A DNA stretch of 64,000 bases from HdN1 sp964473645 (GTDB lineage: Bacteria; Pseudomonadota; Gammaproteobacteria; Pseudomonadales; Ketobacteraceae), in the NCBI GenBank assembly GCA_964473645.1, contig CAYYPW010000029.1, forward strand, positions 4,781 through 68,780, given 5' to 3'. Below the pieces are notes generated by a model. That model searched no databases. It was not told where the DNA came from and saw nothing but the letters and a program-made list of their open reading frames with translations. This document shows positions 28,969-37,129 of the stretch, one piece after another. The number at the start of each line of letters is the position of its first letter. Positions within the stretch are counted from its first letter, which is position 1. The position numbers and the translations under genes are program-made.

Positions 28969-29346
28969 GCGACTTAATGGACTTTCCGACGAACGTAAAC
29001 TAGCCAGTTTGGGCGTTAGCCCTTCATTTCGGAATCTGGGCACAAGTGTTTGATTTCGAGTATGAAAGCCGATTTCTCTAGGTGTTTGCAATGGTTTGGT
29101 CGCGCAAGCGCAGCGACCTGGTTGAGTACCAGCAAGTCACGCACGCTCAGGTTGTGACGCTGTGCGCCGTTCGTGAACTTGTATTTGTTAAAACCTATGC
29201 GGTAAGCTTAGAAGAATCGTTCTTGCTTATAGCAGATTGGACTTGCATGGTTGACTTGAGGCGCACCTCTAGCAATCGGCAGAACGCAAAAAAATAATAC
29301 GAAGTACAACAAAAAATCAGAACAACAAGATATGGAGGTAAGGGAT
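28969..29346. other. Gene-free interval between pnp and the START-domain gene
   Basis: No supported gene. A 71-codon open frame (29082-29297) lacks a ribosome site and resembles no family I know. The promoter of the following gene must lie here, but no confident -35/-10 pair was identified. Confidence 0.45.
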
Positions 29347-30057
29347 ATGCCGGCTATCAATAATGCAGCCAAATGGGCGTGTGTATTGCTGGGTGCAACG
29401 CTGGTCAGCGGTAACGCCCTGGCAGAAAGCTGGAAGCTAGAACTCGACGAAGGTGGTGTAAAACTCTACACCAGCGAAAGCGAGCGCAGCCCTATCAAAA
29501 CATACAAAGTCACCACTACCGTCAGAGGCAATCTGTCTTCCCTGGTAGCCCTTCTTAATGATCACACTGCCCAGCCCAAGTGGATGGACAAAGTCTTGTC
29601 TGTGGAGAAACTCCAGCAGATGAAAGACGGTGAAAACCTTTTCTATACCGTTTTCGATGCGCCGTGGCCTGCCAAGGATCAGGACAATGTTCTGTATTCC
29701 AAGTGGCACCAGGATCCTGCCTCCTATGAAATGGTGCAGACGGTGATGGCGGAGCCTGAATATCTGAATGAGGCCAAAGGCCGTCAACGTCAGGCGTTCT
29801 ACAAGGCCGAGTGGCGATTGCTGCCGATGGGCAATGGCAACGTGCATGTTACCTATCAGGCAGAGGTCGATCCTGGTCTGAAACGTGTCCCAGACTGGAT
29901 GAAAAACATGTTCGTCTATGAAATGCCAGTGAAAACCATTCAAAACATGAATGCTTTATCGCTGGAGAATTACATGGACGCCGCTTTCGCCTACGTGAAA
30001 GAACCTGTGGATACGGCTGTTGCTGCCAACGCTATTGCTGTGGCTAGCGAAGAATAG
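29347..30057 (+). CDS. Exported START-domain lipid-binding protein
   Basis: A 236-residue protein with a signal peptide (about 1-27, cleavage near ALAES) followed by a START/SRPBCC domain. Family features are the opening WKLELDEGGVKLYTSESE, the KWMDKVLSVEKL block and the W-P-rich DAPWPAKDQDNV segment. START domains bind sterols or other lipids in a deep pocket; the export signal places this one in the periplasm. GGAGG lies eight bases before the ATG. Single gene with its own terminator. Confidence 0.82.
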   Translation: MPAINNAAKWACVLLGATLVSGNALAESWKLELDEGGVKLYTSESERSPIKTYKVTTTVRGNLSSLVALLNDHTAQPKWMDKVLSVEKLQQMKDGENLFYTVFDAPWPAKDQDNVLYSKWHQDPASYEMVQTVMAEPEYLNEAKGRQRQAFYKAEWRLLPMGNGNVHVTYQAEVDPGLKRVPDWMKNMFVYEMPVKTIQNMNALSLENYMDAAFAYVKEPVDTAVAANAIAVASEE

Positions 30058-30084
30058 TTGACTGCTACTTCAAGGTGGCAATGC

Positions 30085-30110
30085 AAAAGGGCGTGAAATC
30101 ACGCCCTTTT
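30085..30110 (+). terminator. Bidirectional terminator after the START-domain gene
   Basis: AAAAGGGCGTG, loop AAAT, CACGCCCTTTT form a perfect 11-bp stem with A- and T-runs on both sides. It lies between the START gene and the convergent TetR gene and could stop both transcripts. Confidence 0.85.
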
Positions 30111-30212
30111 GTCGTTTTGGTGGGGCTCGTTAGTGTATTGCAGTTGCATAGGCGACTTACACATAGTCGATTTACACATAGACGGCTAGCTTAAATGTGC
30201 GATCGGTGGGCG

Positions 30213-30881
30213 TCAGGAATGGGTGCAGTTGGGGCTCATTAACAATGCGGTTGCCCAGAGCGCGCGTAGCATTGCCTTGGCTTCTTCACCAAAATCCATC
30301 GCCAAAATCTCGAGTGCAGGATCTTCCATTAAACGGGTTTGGATCGGAGTGGAGGGAATTAACTGCGCGACGCCCAGCAATATGGCGTAACTGCGCAAAA
30401 TCATTCGCGCGGCTTGCTTCTCATCAATCACCGTGAAGCGCTCATGTAGCAAACGGGCTGCGTTCTTCAGTTGGCAGACCAGATTCATCTTGAATTTTTT
30501 GACGGCTTCTTCTTCGGTATTTTGCTCCAGAACGCCCGCCATCAGTGCGCCCAGTTTGATAAGCATATGATCCTTGTGGAACTTGCGTACAAACAGATCG
30601 ACATAACTTTCCAGGTCGATTTCTTTTTGCGTCAGGGAGTCGTTGAGTTCCTGGAAGAATTCGCTGAGTGCGCCGGCCATCAGCTCCAGGAACAGCTCTT
30701 CCTTGGTTTTGAAATAAATATAGAACGTGCCTTTAGCCAAGCCTGCTGCTTGCACGACTTGTGACACGGAGGGCATTTGCCCATGCACAAGAAAGAGCTG
30801 CCAGCCGGCATCCATGAGTGTTTGCTTGCGTGCCAGTTTCTGGTCGCCGTCGCGTGCGCGTATAGTGGGTGAGCTGCTCAT
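30213..30881 (-). CDS. TetR/AcrR family transcriptional regulator
   Basis: A 222-residue regulator with an N-terminal helix-turn-helix (TLMDAGWQLFLVHGQMPSVS onward to AKGTFYIYFKTKEELF, residues about 22-65). The C-terminal ligand domain is not diagnostic. ATG at 30881 is preceded by a weak ribosome site. It sits between the START-domain gene (convergent) and the GGDEF-EAL gene (divergent), and might control either; no clear palindrome was found upstream. Confidence 0.83.
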   Translation of the reverse strand: MSSSPTIRARDGDQKLARKQTLMDAGWQLFLVHGQMPSVSQVVQAAGLAKGTFYIYFKTKEELFLELMAGALSEFFQELNDSLTQKEIDLESYVDLFVRKFHKDHMLIKLGALMAGVLEQNTEEEAVKKFKMNLVCQLKNAARLLHERFTVIDEKQAARMILRSYAILLGVAQLIPSTPIQTRLMEDPALEILAMDFGEEAKAMLRALWATALLMSPNCTHS

Positions 30882-31088
30882 TTCTATAGATAGTGCGGAA
30901 TTGCGGTTATGATTAGTATAAGCCCCTGAAGAGTGTAGGGTCTGATGGTCTACTATTCTGATGGCGCGAACTCTAGCACCGTGCGAGCTGACACGCTAGC
31001 TTAAAAAAGACACCGGTCGGGTTTATACGTTTTATTAAGCTAATCAATGGATATAAAAAGCTGTCCATAACAAGATCTGGAGGTGGAG

Positions 31089-34000
31089 GTGAGTAAAGGG
31101 TTCTGGGCCCGATCCATTATGTTGGTGGCGTTGTATTGGCTATCGGCCCAGTTTGGATTGTCGATGGCATTACCAGGTACAAACGTCACCCCAGTCTGGC
31201 CGCCAGCAGGTATTGCGCTGGCAGCCCTGATGCTTGGTGGGTTTCGTTACGCCCCCGCGATTATGATGGGCGCCTGGCTGACGAACTTGACACAGCTCAC
31301 GGGTGTGCAAGGCTTTGCGCTAGCGTTGATTAACAGCATCCCCATTGCCTTGGGCAACGCGGCTGAGGCCGTGGTTACTTTTTTCTTGATGAGCCGGTTG
31401 GCAGCTAGCGGTCGATCCTGGTTTGACAATATTCGCTTTGCGGCATTCTTTCCGTTTGCTTGTTTGATAGGTGCCGCACTCGCAGCAACGGTGGCTACCA
31501 TTACGTTGTCATCTGTTGCGCAACAGGCCGGTACGTTCCGGTTTTTCGCTATCTGGCTGCTGGGGGATGCCGCCAGCATGGTGCTGTTGGCGCCTTTGGT
31601 GTGGTGCTGGGGGGCACAGTTTTTTGGCAACGTCACTAATCTTCCTCATGTGAAGGCGGAGTTTGGTAGCCGGAAGCGCATCGAACGGATTGCCTTTTAC
31701 TGCTCGCTAGTAATTATCCTTGTGATTTTGTTCACGCCTGGGATGTTCCCCTCATTTCCGTTTGTGCCTTTGTATCTCATGTTCCCGGTGTTGGTATGGG
31801 GATGCCTGTCATTTTCGTTTGCCGAAATCTCCCTGGGTTTGTTTGTCATGGCCGCCTATGCGATCGGGGCTACGATCGCCGGTTTCGGGCCGTTTCATGC
31901 GCAGGAAGCGCCGATGGGATTGTTGCAATTGCAGACCTTTATGTTGGTGGTTTGTAGTGGCGCGCTGGTGCTTTCGGTCGGCGTGATTGAACATCGAAAA
32001 CTCAATCATCAGTTGCAGCTCAGTAACGACCATCTTGAGGAGCGAGTGAGCGCGCGTGTCTCTGAACTGGAGGCGTTGAATCGCACTTTGGCGTCCGAAA
32101 TCAATCACCGTGAGCATGCTGAAAAGGTATTTCTTGCCGAGAAACAGGTGCTCGACCAAATGGCGCATGGCGCGCCTTTGGCGCAGATGCTGAATGCAAT
32201 CAATGCCATTATTCCGAAAGCGATTGCAGGTGGCATAGGCTCTGTCGTATTGCTCGATAGTGATGGCGTCACCATGCGTTCTGTCGCCGCTCAGGATCTG
32301 CCTGAAGCCTATAACGCGCTGGTGGATGGAATGGCCATTGGACCTATGGTCGGGTCATGCGGTGCTGCTATTTTTCTGGGGCAGCAGGTCATTGTGAGTG
32401 ATATCGCAATACACCCGAACTGGGCTGGCTTTCTGGATTTGATTGCGGAATTTGGTTTGGGGGCGTGCTGGTCGACGCCGATACGCAATCGTCAGGATCA
32501 GGTATTGGGTTCATTTGCCATCTACTTTAAGACACGGCGCGAGCCCTCCGCACTGGAGTTCGAATATCTCAATCGTTTGTCGCATCTTGCCGGTATTGCG
32601 GTGGAATACTGGAATACGCAAAACGCGTTGATCCTGAGTGAGCACAAGTTTCGCAATCTTTATAACGATAACCCTGCCATGTTTTTCACGCTCAATGAAG
32701 TGGGTGAAATCCTGTCGGTGAATGAGTTTGGGGCACGCCATTTGGGTTGGGAACCGAACGAGTTGGTTGGCACCCATTATTCGTCGTTGATGGCGGAACC
32801 CGATCGCGGTTTTGTGGCGCAAACCATTGAGCGTGCGATAGAATTGACCGGTGATGTATTTCAATTCGAGACGCGCAAAAAATGCCGTTCCGGCCAAGTA
32901 ATATGGGTAAAAGAAAACTATCGTATGGTGAATGCTGCCAACGGTGGTCACGAAATTCTGGTGGTATCGGAAGATATCACTGACATTCACAATCTTTCGC
33001 GAAAGCTGGCACATCATGCTTCGCACGATGCCTTGACGGGGCTCATCAATCGTCGGCAATTCGAGATTGAGTTAGCGAAAGTGGTGTTCTCTGCCCGACA
33101 AAACAAATTGCAGCATGCTTTTTGCTATCTGGATCTTGATCAGTTCAAAGTGGTAAATGATACCTCCGGGCATGTGGCTGGTGATGAGTTGTTACGTCAG
33201 CTTGGACGCATGCTGGAAGAAGTGCTCGGTGATCGGGGCATGCTGGCGCGACTGGGCGGCGATGAATTTGGATTGATTTTGTTGAATACCTCGCCCGCCG
33301 CTGCAGAAATCGTGGCCAAGGAAATTCGTGATGCGGTTTCGTCATTTCAATTTGTGTGGGCCAACCACAGTTATCATGTGGGGGTGAGCATTGGTATCGT
33401 ACATATCGATGCACAATGTTCGACACCGAATGCGTTGATGAGTGCGGCCGATGCCGCGTGTTTTGCAGCCAAGGAGGCGGGGCGCAATCGCATACATATT
33501 TATCGTGAGGACGATAAAGTGTTAGCGGAGCGTCGCGGGGAAATGCATTGGGTGAATCGGATTCCGCGTGGGATCAGGGATCGGCGTTTCGAACTGGCAG
33601 CACAGGATATTTTTCCGTTGCAATCCGATAGCGGTAAGCGGATGCATACCGAAGTGTTGATTCGCTATCGTAATTCTGCGGGGCAATGGGTGTCGCCAGG
33701 CGTGTTCTTGCCGCCCGCGGAACGTTATGGCATGGCCACGCAGATCGACCGTTTTGTTGTGTCGGAAGTCATTGATCTGTATAAGCGCGCTCCGGTGGCA
33801 TTGCGCCGTCAGCGGATCATGAACATCAACCTTTCTGGCCAGTCTCTGTCGAATGAGGAGTTTCTGGCATTTCTGCAGGAAAAAGTCGGGGCGGGTGAAC
33901 TCCCGGCTGAAAGCATCTGTTTTGAAATCACCGAAACGGCAGCGATTGCTAGCTTGGCGTCAGCCACAACCTTTATGCGTGCGATGAAGTCGTTGGGCTG

Positions 34001-34334
34001 TCAGTTTGCGCTGGATGATTTTGGAAGTGGTTTGTCATCCTTCGGCTATTTAAAAAAGCTGCCGGTCGACTATTTGAAAATCGATGGGATGTTTGTGAAA
34101 GATGTATTGGACGACCCCGTCGATGATGCCTTGGTAAAGGCAATACATGAAATCGGACATGTGCTGGGCAAACAGACCATTGCTGAGTTTGTCGAAAACG
34201 ATGGTGTGCGTGATCGCATCAAGGCGATTGGCATCGATTATGGCCAGGGTTACGGCCTGGCGCGCCCTATGCCGCTGCCCGAATGGTTGGAGCTACTGGC
34301 AGCGGATGAAAAAGAGCGCGCCGTGCAGGCTTGA
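31089..34334 (+). CDS. MASE1-GAF-PAS-GGDEF-EAL cyclic-di-GMP signalling protein
   Basis: A 1081-residue membrane sensor. Residues 1-305 form the multi-helix MASE1 domain (opening with the VTPVWPPAGIALAALMLGG segment), then a coiled coil (about 310-350), a GAF-like domain (about 355-505), a PAS domain (about 517-635), GGDEF near residue 723 and EAL (motif EVLIR near 854). The GGDEF signature is intact, and the EAL metal and catalytic residues (NINLSGQSL, FEITET, DDFGSG, KIDG, AEFVE) are present, so both activities are possible. A GTG start at 31089 is preferred because GGAGG lies five bases upstream; GTG 31083 is the alternative. Confidence 0.9.
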   Translation: MSKGFWARSIMLVALYWLSAQFGLSMALPGTNVTPVWPPAGIALAALMLGGFRYAPAIMMGAWLTNLTQLTGVQGFALALINSIPIALGNAAEAVVTFFLMSRLAASGRSWFDNIRFAAFFPFACLIGAALAATVATITLSSVAQQAGTFRFFAIWLLGDAASMVLLAPLVWCWGAQFFGNVTNLPHVKAEFGSRKRIERIAFYCSLVIILVILFTPGMFPSFPFVPLYLMFPVLVWGCLSFSFAEISLGLFVMAAYAIGATIAGFGPFHAQEAPMGLLQLQTFMLVVCSGALVLSVGVIEHRKLNHQLQLSNDHLEERVSARVSELEALNRTLASEINHREHAEKVFLAEKQVLDQMAHGAPLAQMLNAINAIIPKAIAGGIGSVVLLDSDGVTMRSVAAQDLPEAYNALVDGMAIGPMVGSCGAAIFLGQQVIVSDIAIHPNWAGFLDLIAEFGLGACWSTPIRNRQDQVLGSFAIYFKTRREPSALEFEYLNRLSHLAGIAVEYWNTQNALILSEHKFRNLYNDNPAMFFTLNEVGEILSVNEFGARHLGWEPNELVGTHYSSLMAEPDRGFVAQTIERAIELTGDVFQFETRKKCRSGQVIWVKENYRMVNAANGGHEILVVSEDITDIHNLSRKLAHHASHDALTGLINRRQFEIELAKVVFSARQNKLQHAFCYLDLDQFKVVNDTSGHVAGDELLRQLGRMLEEVLGDRGMLARLGGDEFGLILLNTSPAAAEIVAKEIRDAVSSFQFVWANHSYHVGVSIGIVHIDAQCSTPNALMSAADAACFAAKEAGRNRIHIYREDDKVLAERRGEMHWVNRIPRGIRDRRFELAAQDIFPLQSDSGKRMHTEVLIRYRNSAGQWVSPGVFLPPAERYGMATQIDRFVVSEVIDLYKRAPVALRRQRIMNINLSGQSLSNEEFLAFLQEKVGAGELPAESICFEITETAAIASLASATTFMRAMKSLGCQFALDDFGSGLSSFGYLKKLPVDYLKIDGMFVKDVLDDPVDDALVKAIHEIGHVLGKQTIAEFVENDGVRDRIKAIGIDYGQGYGLARPMPLPEWLELLAADEKERAVQA

Positions 34335-34336
34335 GA

Positions 34337-34921
34337 TCAAGCCAACAAGTGTTCCAGTTTGCTTTTTACCTGCGGCCATTCGTCGCCAATGATACTGAAC
34401 CACACCGTATCGCGTTGATAGCCATCGCGCACCTGCATATGTTGCCGAAAAACCCCTTCTTTTACCGCGCCAATGCGGGCAATGGCGTTTTGTGAACGCA
34501 GATTGCGACCATCCGTTTTCAATTCCACACGAAGCGCTCCCAGTGTTTCAAAGGCGTGCTTCAATAGCAGGTATTTTGCTTCGGTATTGACCGGGGTGCG
34601 CTGAAAATCGCGACCCAGCCAAGTCCAGCCGATTTCCAGCGCGCGATCACGTGGGCGGATGTTCATGTAACGGCTGCTGCCCATTACCTTGCCCGTTAGC
34701 GGTTGCACCAATACAAAGGGCAGTTGATGGCCTTCGTGACGGGCTTTGAGGGCTTCTGCGAGCCAGCGGTAGGTGTCTGCAATATCGGACAGGCAGGGCC
34801 GTGGCAGGTATAACCAATCGGGGTCGTATTGCCCAATGGCCAGCAAACCCTCGGCGTGAGCCTGTGTCATGGGTTGCAGAATGACATGTTGACCCTGCAG
34901 GGTGAAGGGGGAAACGTCCAT
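34337..34921 (-). CDS. GNAT family N-acetyltransferase (RimJ/RimL-like)
   Basis: A 194-residue acetyltransferase of the RimJ/RimL type. The YLLLKHAFETLGALRVELKTDGRNLRSQNAIARIGAVKEGVFR stretch (about 115-160, given here by its ends) is the acetyl-CoA binding and C-terminal GNAT core. AAGGAG lies eight bases before the ATG at 34921. The substrate is unknown. It is convergent with the GGDEF-EAL gene, their stops only two bases apart, and follows yajL on the same strand. Confidence 0.83.
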   Translation of the reverse strand: MDVSPFTLQGQHVILQPMTQAHAEGLLAIGQYDPDWLYLPRPCLSDIADTYRWLAEALKARHEGHQLPFVLVQPLTGKVMGSSRYMNIRPRDRALEIGWTWLGRDFQRTPVNTEAKYLLLKHAFETLGALRVELKTDGRNLRSQNAIARIGAVKEGVFRQHMQVRDGYQRDTVWFSIIGDEWPQVKSKLEHLLA

Positions 34922-34941
34922 GATAATGACTCCTTGCTGAA

Positions 34942-35493
34942 TTACCCCAGTACCATTGGGGCTGCTACTTGATCGGCCAAGGCGCTGCCAGCGAGTGTCT
35001 CGACAATAGCGAGAGCAAACTCTATGGCAGTGCCTGGTCCTTGACTGGTAATGCAATTGCCGTCAATGACCACACGTGCATCTTTGAAATCACGTAAGGC
35101 TTGAGTGAAGCCAGGATGTGCCGTTGTCGCATGCCCCTCATCCAGCCCGTGATGCGAAAAAACGACCGCTGGGCTCGCGCAAATGGCGGCAAACACGCGT
35201 CCTGCCTCTTTTTGTTGTCGAAGCAAATCGATCAGCGGTATGCAGTCGCGGAGGTGGTTTGCTCCGGGTAAACCGCCTGGCAAGGCAATGGCGTCAAACG
35301 TTTGGGTGAGGCATTCGGAGAGTAACGAGTCGGCTACGATGCGTGTGCCACGTGCTGCGGTAATCTGGCATTGTGGCATAACGCTTGCCACCGTAACGTC
35401 AAACTGGGCACGACGTAATACATCGATAATAGCAACGGCTTCGATATCTTCTGAGCCATCGGCGATGGCTACCAGTACGCGTGGGGTCGTCAT
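34942..35493 (-). CDS. yajL: DJ-1/PfpI family protein, YajL-like
   Basis: A 183-residue DJ-1 superfamily protein. The reactive cysteine lies in FAAICASPAVVF near residue 105, and the opening VLVAIADGSEDIEAV is typical of YajL/DJ-1. The family protects against oxidative and carbonyl stress; the proposed deglycase activity is debated. AAGGAG lies five bases before the ATG, which overlaps the holA stop by four bases (ATGA). Confidence 0.87.
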   Translation of the reverse strand: MTTPRVLVAIADGSEDIEAVAIIDVLRRAQFDVTVASVMPQCQITAARGTRIVADSLLSECLTQTFDAIALPGGLPGANHLRDCIPLIDLLRQQKEAGRVFAAICASPAVVFSHHGLDEGHATTAHPGFTQALRDFKDARVVIDGNCITSQGPGTAIEFALAIVETLAGSALADQVAAPMVLG

Positions 35494-36521
35494 GGGATCT
35501 CCTTGAGTGAGCAGGGGTGACCGCCCAGCAAAAGAATGAGTGCCGCCATCGCTTCCCAAACATCGCCAGCGGCCCAGCCTTTAACAGACCGGTCGATACG
35601 TGCGATCAGTTGCAGGGCGGTTTCGAGTTGGGTGAGCGGCTGTTTGCTCAAGGCACGTTGCACAATGGGCTTGCGTTTGTCCCAAATACGAAAATCCTGA
35701 AATAACTTGGCCAATTGGGCGCCTTTCTGGGCCTGGTATTGGATCGCAGTGAGCGTACGCAACTCTTTGGCGAAGGCCCATAATAATACAGGTGGTTCTT
35801 CGCCACTGGCACGACAAAAGTAAAGCATTTTCAATGCGTGCTCGGTTTGTCGGTCGATGGCTTGATCAACCAAATCGTAAATGTTGTAACGGGCGTGGTC
35901 AGTGACGGCTTGCGCAATCGCCTGCGCATCAATATTGCCCGTGCCGACCAATAGTCGCAACTTTTCGATCTCTTGGGCGGCGGCGAGCAGGTTGCCTTCG
36001 ACCCGTTCTGCTAATAACGTGACGGCTTCACGGCTTGGGATCATGCCATTGGTGCGCATGCGGGCATCGATCCAGGCAGGGAGTTCACGCGTTTCCATCG
36101 GCCAGATCTGTATGTGGGTGGCGATGTTCTCGATGGCAGTAAACCACTTGGTGGAGGTGAAGGCTTTTTCCAGTTTAGGCAGGATGATCAGAATGACTGT
36201 GTCGGGATTGGGACGTTCCAGATAATCGCTGAGCGCTTTTTTGGCAGAGTCTTCGAATTTAGTTTTGTCCTGCCGGATTTCGATCAGCTTGCGATCACCG
36301 AACAGCGACATACTGTTGGCAGATTCCAGCACGGCGTGCCAGTTAAAATTATTGTCGGCAGGGTAGACTTCACGTTCGAGGTAGCCGGCGGCTTTGATCA
36401 GAGCGCGCAGGGTGTCACAGGTTTCCTGAATGAGCAGGGGTTCTTCGCCGCTGACGATATAAAGCGATTGCGGGCCGGCGCGTTCAACGTGTTGCTTGAG
36501 TTGATTGGCGCGCAGTTTCAC
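35490..36521 (-). CDS. holA: DNA polymerase III subunit delta
   Basis: A 343-residue clamp-loader subunit that opens the beta sliding clamp. Family features are the opening LKQHVERAGPQSLYIVSGEEPLL and an AAA-like fold without a Walker A. Start is GTG at 36521, overlapping the lptE stop (GTGA), which implies coupling. The leuS-lptE-holA order is canonical for Pseudomonas relatives. Confidence 0.93.
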   Translation of the reverse strand: MKLRANQLKQHVERAGPQSLYIVSGEEPLLIQETCDTLRALIKAAGYLEREVYPADNNFNWHAVLESANSMSLFGDRKLIEIRQDKTKFEDSAKKALSDYLERPNPDTVILIILPKLEKAFTSTKWFTAIENIATHIQIWPMETRELPAWIDARMRTNGMIPSREAVTLLAERVEGNLLAAAQEIEKLRLLVGTGNIDAQAIAQAVTDHARYNIYDLVDQAIDRQTEHALKMLYFCRASGEEPPVLLWAFAKELRTLTAIQYQAQKGAQLAKLFQDFRIWDKRKPIVQRALSKQPLTQLETALQLIARIDRSVKGWAAGDVWEAMAALILLLGGHPCSLKEIP

Positions 36522-37015
36522 GAAACGGGCTCAACGTAAATGGAATCAAGTTTGCGGATAATGCGCTCGGCAAGCTCCTGATCCATTTCCTGCCAGAGCA
36601 ATACCTCTTCGTCCTGTTTACCGACGACCTGATCTTCACGGAAAAGCAGGTGACGGCGGCTGAACATCTCCGTTTCTTTCACTTCCTCTACTTTTTGCGA
36701 GGGGCCGATGATTTTGAACGTAATGGTGCGTTTCAGCTCGAAACCGGCACTTTTGGCGCGGGTGCTGTAGGCTGAGACGCGGCGCTCGGATTCTTCGTCG
36801 AGTAGCAATATGGTGTAGGGAGCGCTACTGTCGATTTCGACACCGGATTTTTCCAGCTTGCCGACCAGAATCTGGCGAAACGCCTGACCCTCACGGCCTT
36901 CGATGGACAGTGTCGAAAACGAGGTATGTAATTTGCTCTCACCACGCAAATGAAAGCCACAGGCACTTAGGCTCAGCATTATCACTGCAGCCAGCACCAT
37001 ACGTAGCCACACCAT
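36518..37015 (-). CDS. lptE: LPS-assembly lipoprotein LptE
   Basis: An outer-membrane lipoprotein that plugs LptD and helps deliver LPS. With the start at 37015 it has 165 residues, a short lipoprotein signal (MVWLRMVLAAVIMLSLSAC) with lipobox LSAC, and the CGFHLRG opening typical of LptE. The frame stays open back to 37129, directly at the leuS stop; a 38-residue extension before the signal peptide would be abnormal, though coupling to leuS would favour it. The exact start is therefore uncertain. Confidence 0.9.
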   Translation of the reverse strand: MVWLRMVLAAVIMLSLSACGFHLRGESKLHTSFSTLSIEGREGQAFRQILVGKLEKSGVEIDSSAPYTILLLDEESERRVSAYSTRAKSAGFELKRTITFKIIGPSQKVEEVKETEMFSRRHLLFREDQVVGKQDEEVLLWQEMDQELAERIIRKLDSIYVEPVS

Positions 37016-37129
37016 ACCCAATTGCCATGTGCCAGGCTGCAATACAATCGACTGCAATGTAACAGGCTGCGATGGGCTAAACCGCTGGGTTGTTTGCCGT
37101 GGCATGCTTTTGCGCGTTTGAGTCATCAA

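Noticed and set aside
29082..29297. 71-codon open frame after pnp
   Set aside because: No ribosome site, no recognisable domain, no neighbour support.
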